A DNA stretch of 64,000 nucleotides. Origin: Camarhynchus parvulus (lineage: Eukaryota; Chordata; Aves; Passeriformes; Thraupidae). Position 1 is the stretch's first letter; every line of letters begins with the position of its first letter. Below are positions 62,141 to 64,000 of the stretch, in pieces. The position numbers were made by a program, and so were the translations under genes. The DNA is taken from contig NC_044601.1 of the NCBI RefSeq assembly GCF_901933205.1, forward strand, positions 34,510,352 through 34,574,351, in the 5' to 3' direction. The notes beneath the pieces are model-generated. The model was not told where the DNA came from, did not search any database, and worked only from the letters and a program-made list of their open reading frames with translations.

Positions 62141-62588
62141 TTTTAAAATCATGTGCAAATTTTTTTCTCACCCATATATTGTTGATGCAGTAAGTGCATT
62201 GAAATAATGTGCTTATGTCAGTTAATATTCAGACGGTGAAAAAACATTGAATTTAATTATGTAAGACAGAAACTGCCTGAGTCCTTTCAGCATGGCCAGA
62301 ACTTTTGTTCCCTGTCTTTACAGCCAGGGCTGTAATGGCTGAACTTCAGCACAGTATACTGACATTCTTGCTAGTATGCTCAGATAGGTAGGAAATGAAA
62401 TAAATCATGAGGAGAAATCTTAAATGATTAGTGATGACTAATAAACAAGGTTAATTTTGTTTTGTGGTTTTGCTTACTTGAAGACAAAATTTTTGTTCAT
62501 TTATCAACATGTTTTAGGCAGGCGGTACAATGTAGTGTTTTTTACTCGCAGCAGCCTTTTAGCAGCCTTGTAATCTCTGAAGCAATGA

Positions 62589-62602
62589 GTTTCCATGGAT
62601 AC
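62589..62602. promoter_or_regulatory. Possible RFX X-box-like site
   Basis: gtttccatggatac is two inverted half-sites around CCATGG and is close to the X-box consensus bound by RFX factors. Sequence match only: such sites occur by chance, and no promoter or gene is nearby to support function. Confidence 0.2.
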
Positions 62603-63199
62603 TAGTTTATTCTTCCCCCAAGTTCCTAATAAAAGTGTCATATGATCCGTACACATTTGCAAGTGTTTGCATTTCATACATGACTATTTGTAAGGTCCCC
62701 TTTTAGACGCAGATTGTGTTCAACAGAAGTGCAGAAACATGTTTTCCATCTTAGAAGCAAAACAAAGTAATTTCCTCAAATGACAGAGGAAAACTGGATT
62801 ATTATTGTAAATGACACCAAGGAAATCTCTGGTATAAAAGAAATCAAAATCTGTATCTAGTCTTCAGCTGACAGAGTAAGCTTGGAAACTCTTCCTCCAG
62901 TACATTCTGATTGTCGTGGATTGAAAAATGCTTGATTTTCTTGAGTTCCTATCTGGTTTCCTCCAAGTACTGTACTTTGGATTCGATGTTCACGTCGGTG
63001 GGCTGGTGTAACATATTTGTAACAGTAAATTTTCATAAAAAAAAAAAAGAGGCAACAGCCCCCCTCCCCCCAAAAAACCACAACAATCTATGCCTTTAAG
63101 CATCAGTTATTGGTGTAAATTTTGTGTTTTTCTTTAGAATAGGGAAAAACCCACAGGATGAAAATGCCTTGTTAAGAATGGAAACAAAAAATAACTTTT

Positions 63200-63224
63200 T
63201 TAAATTAATTAATTAATTAATTAA
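63200..63224. repeat. (AATT) microsatellite
   Basis: About six AATT units in a row (taaattaattaattaattaa...), self-complementary and rich in ATTA/TAAT homeodomain cores by composition alone. Confidence 0.9.
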
Positions 63225-64000
63225 TATCTGAAGTTCTCCTAGGATCAGAAATATTTGTTATCATTAGAAAGTTTTGACTCACTAGTATGAAGGCTGTTTT
63301 AGCAAGAACAAGAATGGACAAATTATTGACAAGGTCATTGCTGCTCCTTAGGGAAGTCAGCTGTCCATTCTCAAACATCACCATATGTGTGCCAGCACAG
63401 GTTTTTGTGTGGCCATCTGAAAAGCCAGATCAATAAATTGATCCGAGTTAGAAACACGTTTAGGAAAAAATAGATTTTACATGGTGGTTTTCAGGTCTAT
63501 CACTCTGTGATCTGATTTGTTACTGTTCAAGTACCTGTGTTGCCTAGCAGTGTATCATGTCAAAAGGGAGAAAGAGGAGTTTGTGAGACTTAGGTGGAAA
63601 AAAAAGTCTGATACACTGCAAAATTCTAATGAGGTGACTATTGAAGTCTGTATGACAGCCTCCAGCAACAAGAGGCATCACACTGCACTTGAAAAAAAAG
63701 CTGTTGTTTGCAAGCTAAAAAACACCATGCTGTTATGCTTGCAGATTCTAAATTTAAGAACAGAAACTGAAAGCATGCAATCTCCATCTGCATAGATAAC
63801 ATTGCATGATGAGGAGACACTATCTGCAATTATAGAGACATCAATTTTTTGAATTAATATATTCTCACATTTTAGAGGTTGGTTTGCTCTTTGCCAGTTT
63901 TTTCCCTCTTATACAAAACCTGTCACTGTAGCTTCGTTATTTATACATATTTTTTTCCTTGGTGTTCTTTGTCTATAATTACTTTTTGGCAAGCATGACA

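Larger units (their letters stand above)
62141..64000. other. Unique AT-rich noncoding DNA
   Basis: No gene or interspersed repeat is recognised. It contains an X-box-like sequence at 62589-62602 and an (AATT) microsatellite at 63200-63224. The 92-codon plus-strand frame at 63517-63795 has no recognisable motif. Confidence 0.5.

Noticed and set aside
1..64000. tRNA, rRNA or other structured RNA genes
   Set aside because: No tRNA A/B boxes in a cloverleaf context, no rRNA similarity and no convincing snRNA or miRNA hairpin were seen. The perfect hairpins have loops too small or arms too short for typical miRNA precursors.

Overview
This is vertebrate nuclear DNA, almost certainly from a bird and probably from a songbird (passerine). 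It is AT-rich, shows no bacterial gene organisation, and its recognisable interspersed repeats are CR1 LINEs plus solo LTRs of endogenous retroviruses of the kinds abundant in passerines. No Alu, L1 or rodent-type SINE is visible. The species assignment is inference; the CR1 and LTR calls rest on readable sequence features: CR1 reverse-transcriptase peptides, CR1 3' terminal repeats, TG...CA LTR ends, polyadenylation signals and target-site duplications (TSDs).

I cannot support any intact protein-coding gene, RNA gene or CRISPR array. Nearly all long open frames are frames through CR1 or LTR DNA. Three non-repeat frames deserve a look: 33358-33849 (minus; two hydrophobic segments, no methionine codon), 41008-41277 (minus; begins at a good splice-acceptor-like site) and 53715-53915 (minus). 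All are unproven. The window is best read as intergenic or large-intron DNA.

Layout. 1-13.2 kb: mostly unique AT-rich DNA with minus-strand CR1 pieces at 2.3-3.45 kb and 6.26-6.48 kb. 13.24-14.54 kb: a plus-strand CR1 ORF2 fragment split by a solo LTR with a perfect 6-bp TSD. 16.47 kb: a perfect 47-bp palindrome. 17.2-22.3 kb: four CR1 copies, the last split by a solo LTR. 24.5 kb: another solo LTR. 25-34.7 kb: mostly unique, with one CR1. 34.7-38.75 kb: dense LTR/CR1 cluster, including a CR1 split by an LTR-like insertion. 38.75-43.1 kb: unique. 43.1-45.8 kb: LTR-derived, GC-richer cluster. 48.3-50.0 kb: two related solo LTRs, one carrying 26 copies of ATTAT. 50.2 and 57.2 kb: CR1. 59.18-60.44 kb: a 1,264-bp solo LTR with a perfect 5-bp TSD. 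60.9-62.1 kb: a CR1 with decayed reverse transcriptase. The rest is unique.

There is no gene network to describe. The main biology is repeat stratigraphy (LTRs landing inside older CR1 copies), LTRs that could act as promoters or polyadenylation sites, and an unusual set of perfect, nearly spacer-free inverted repeats that look like template-switch mutations. I found no previously undescribed system that I could defend.
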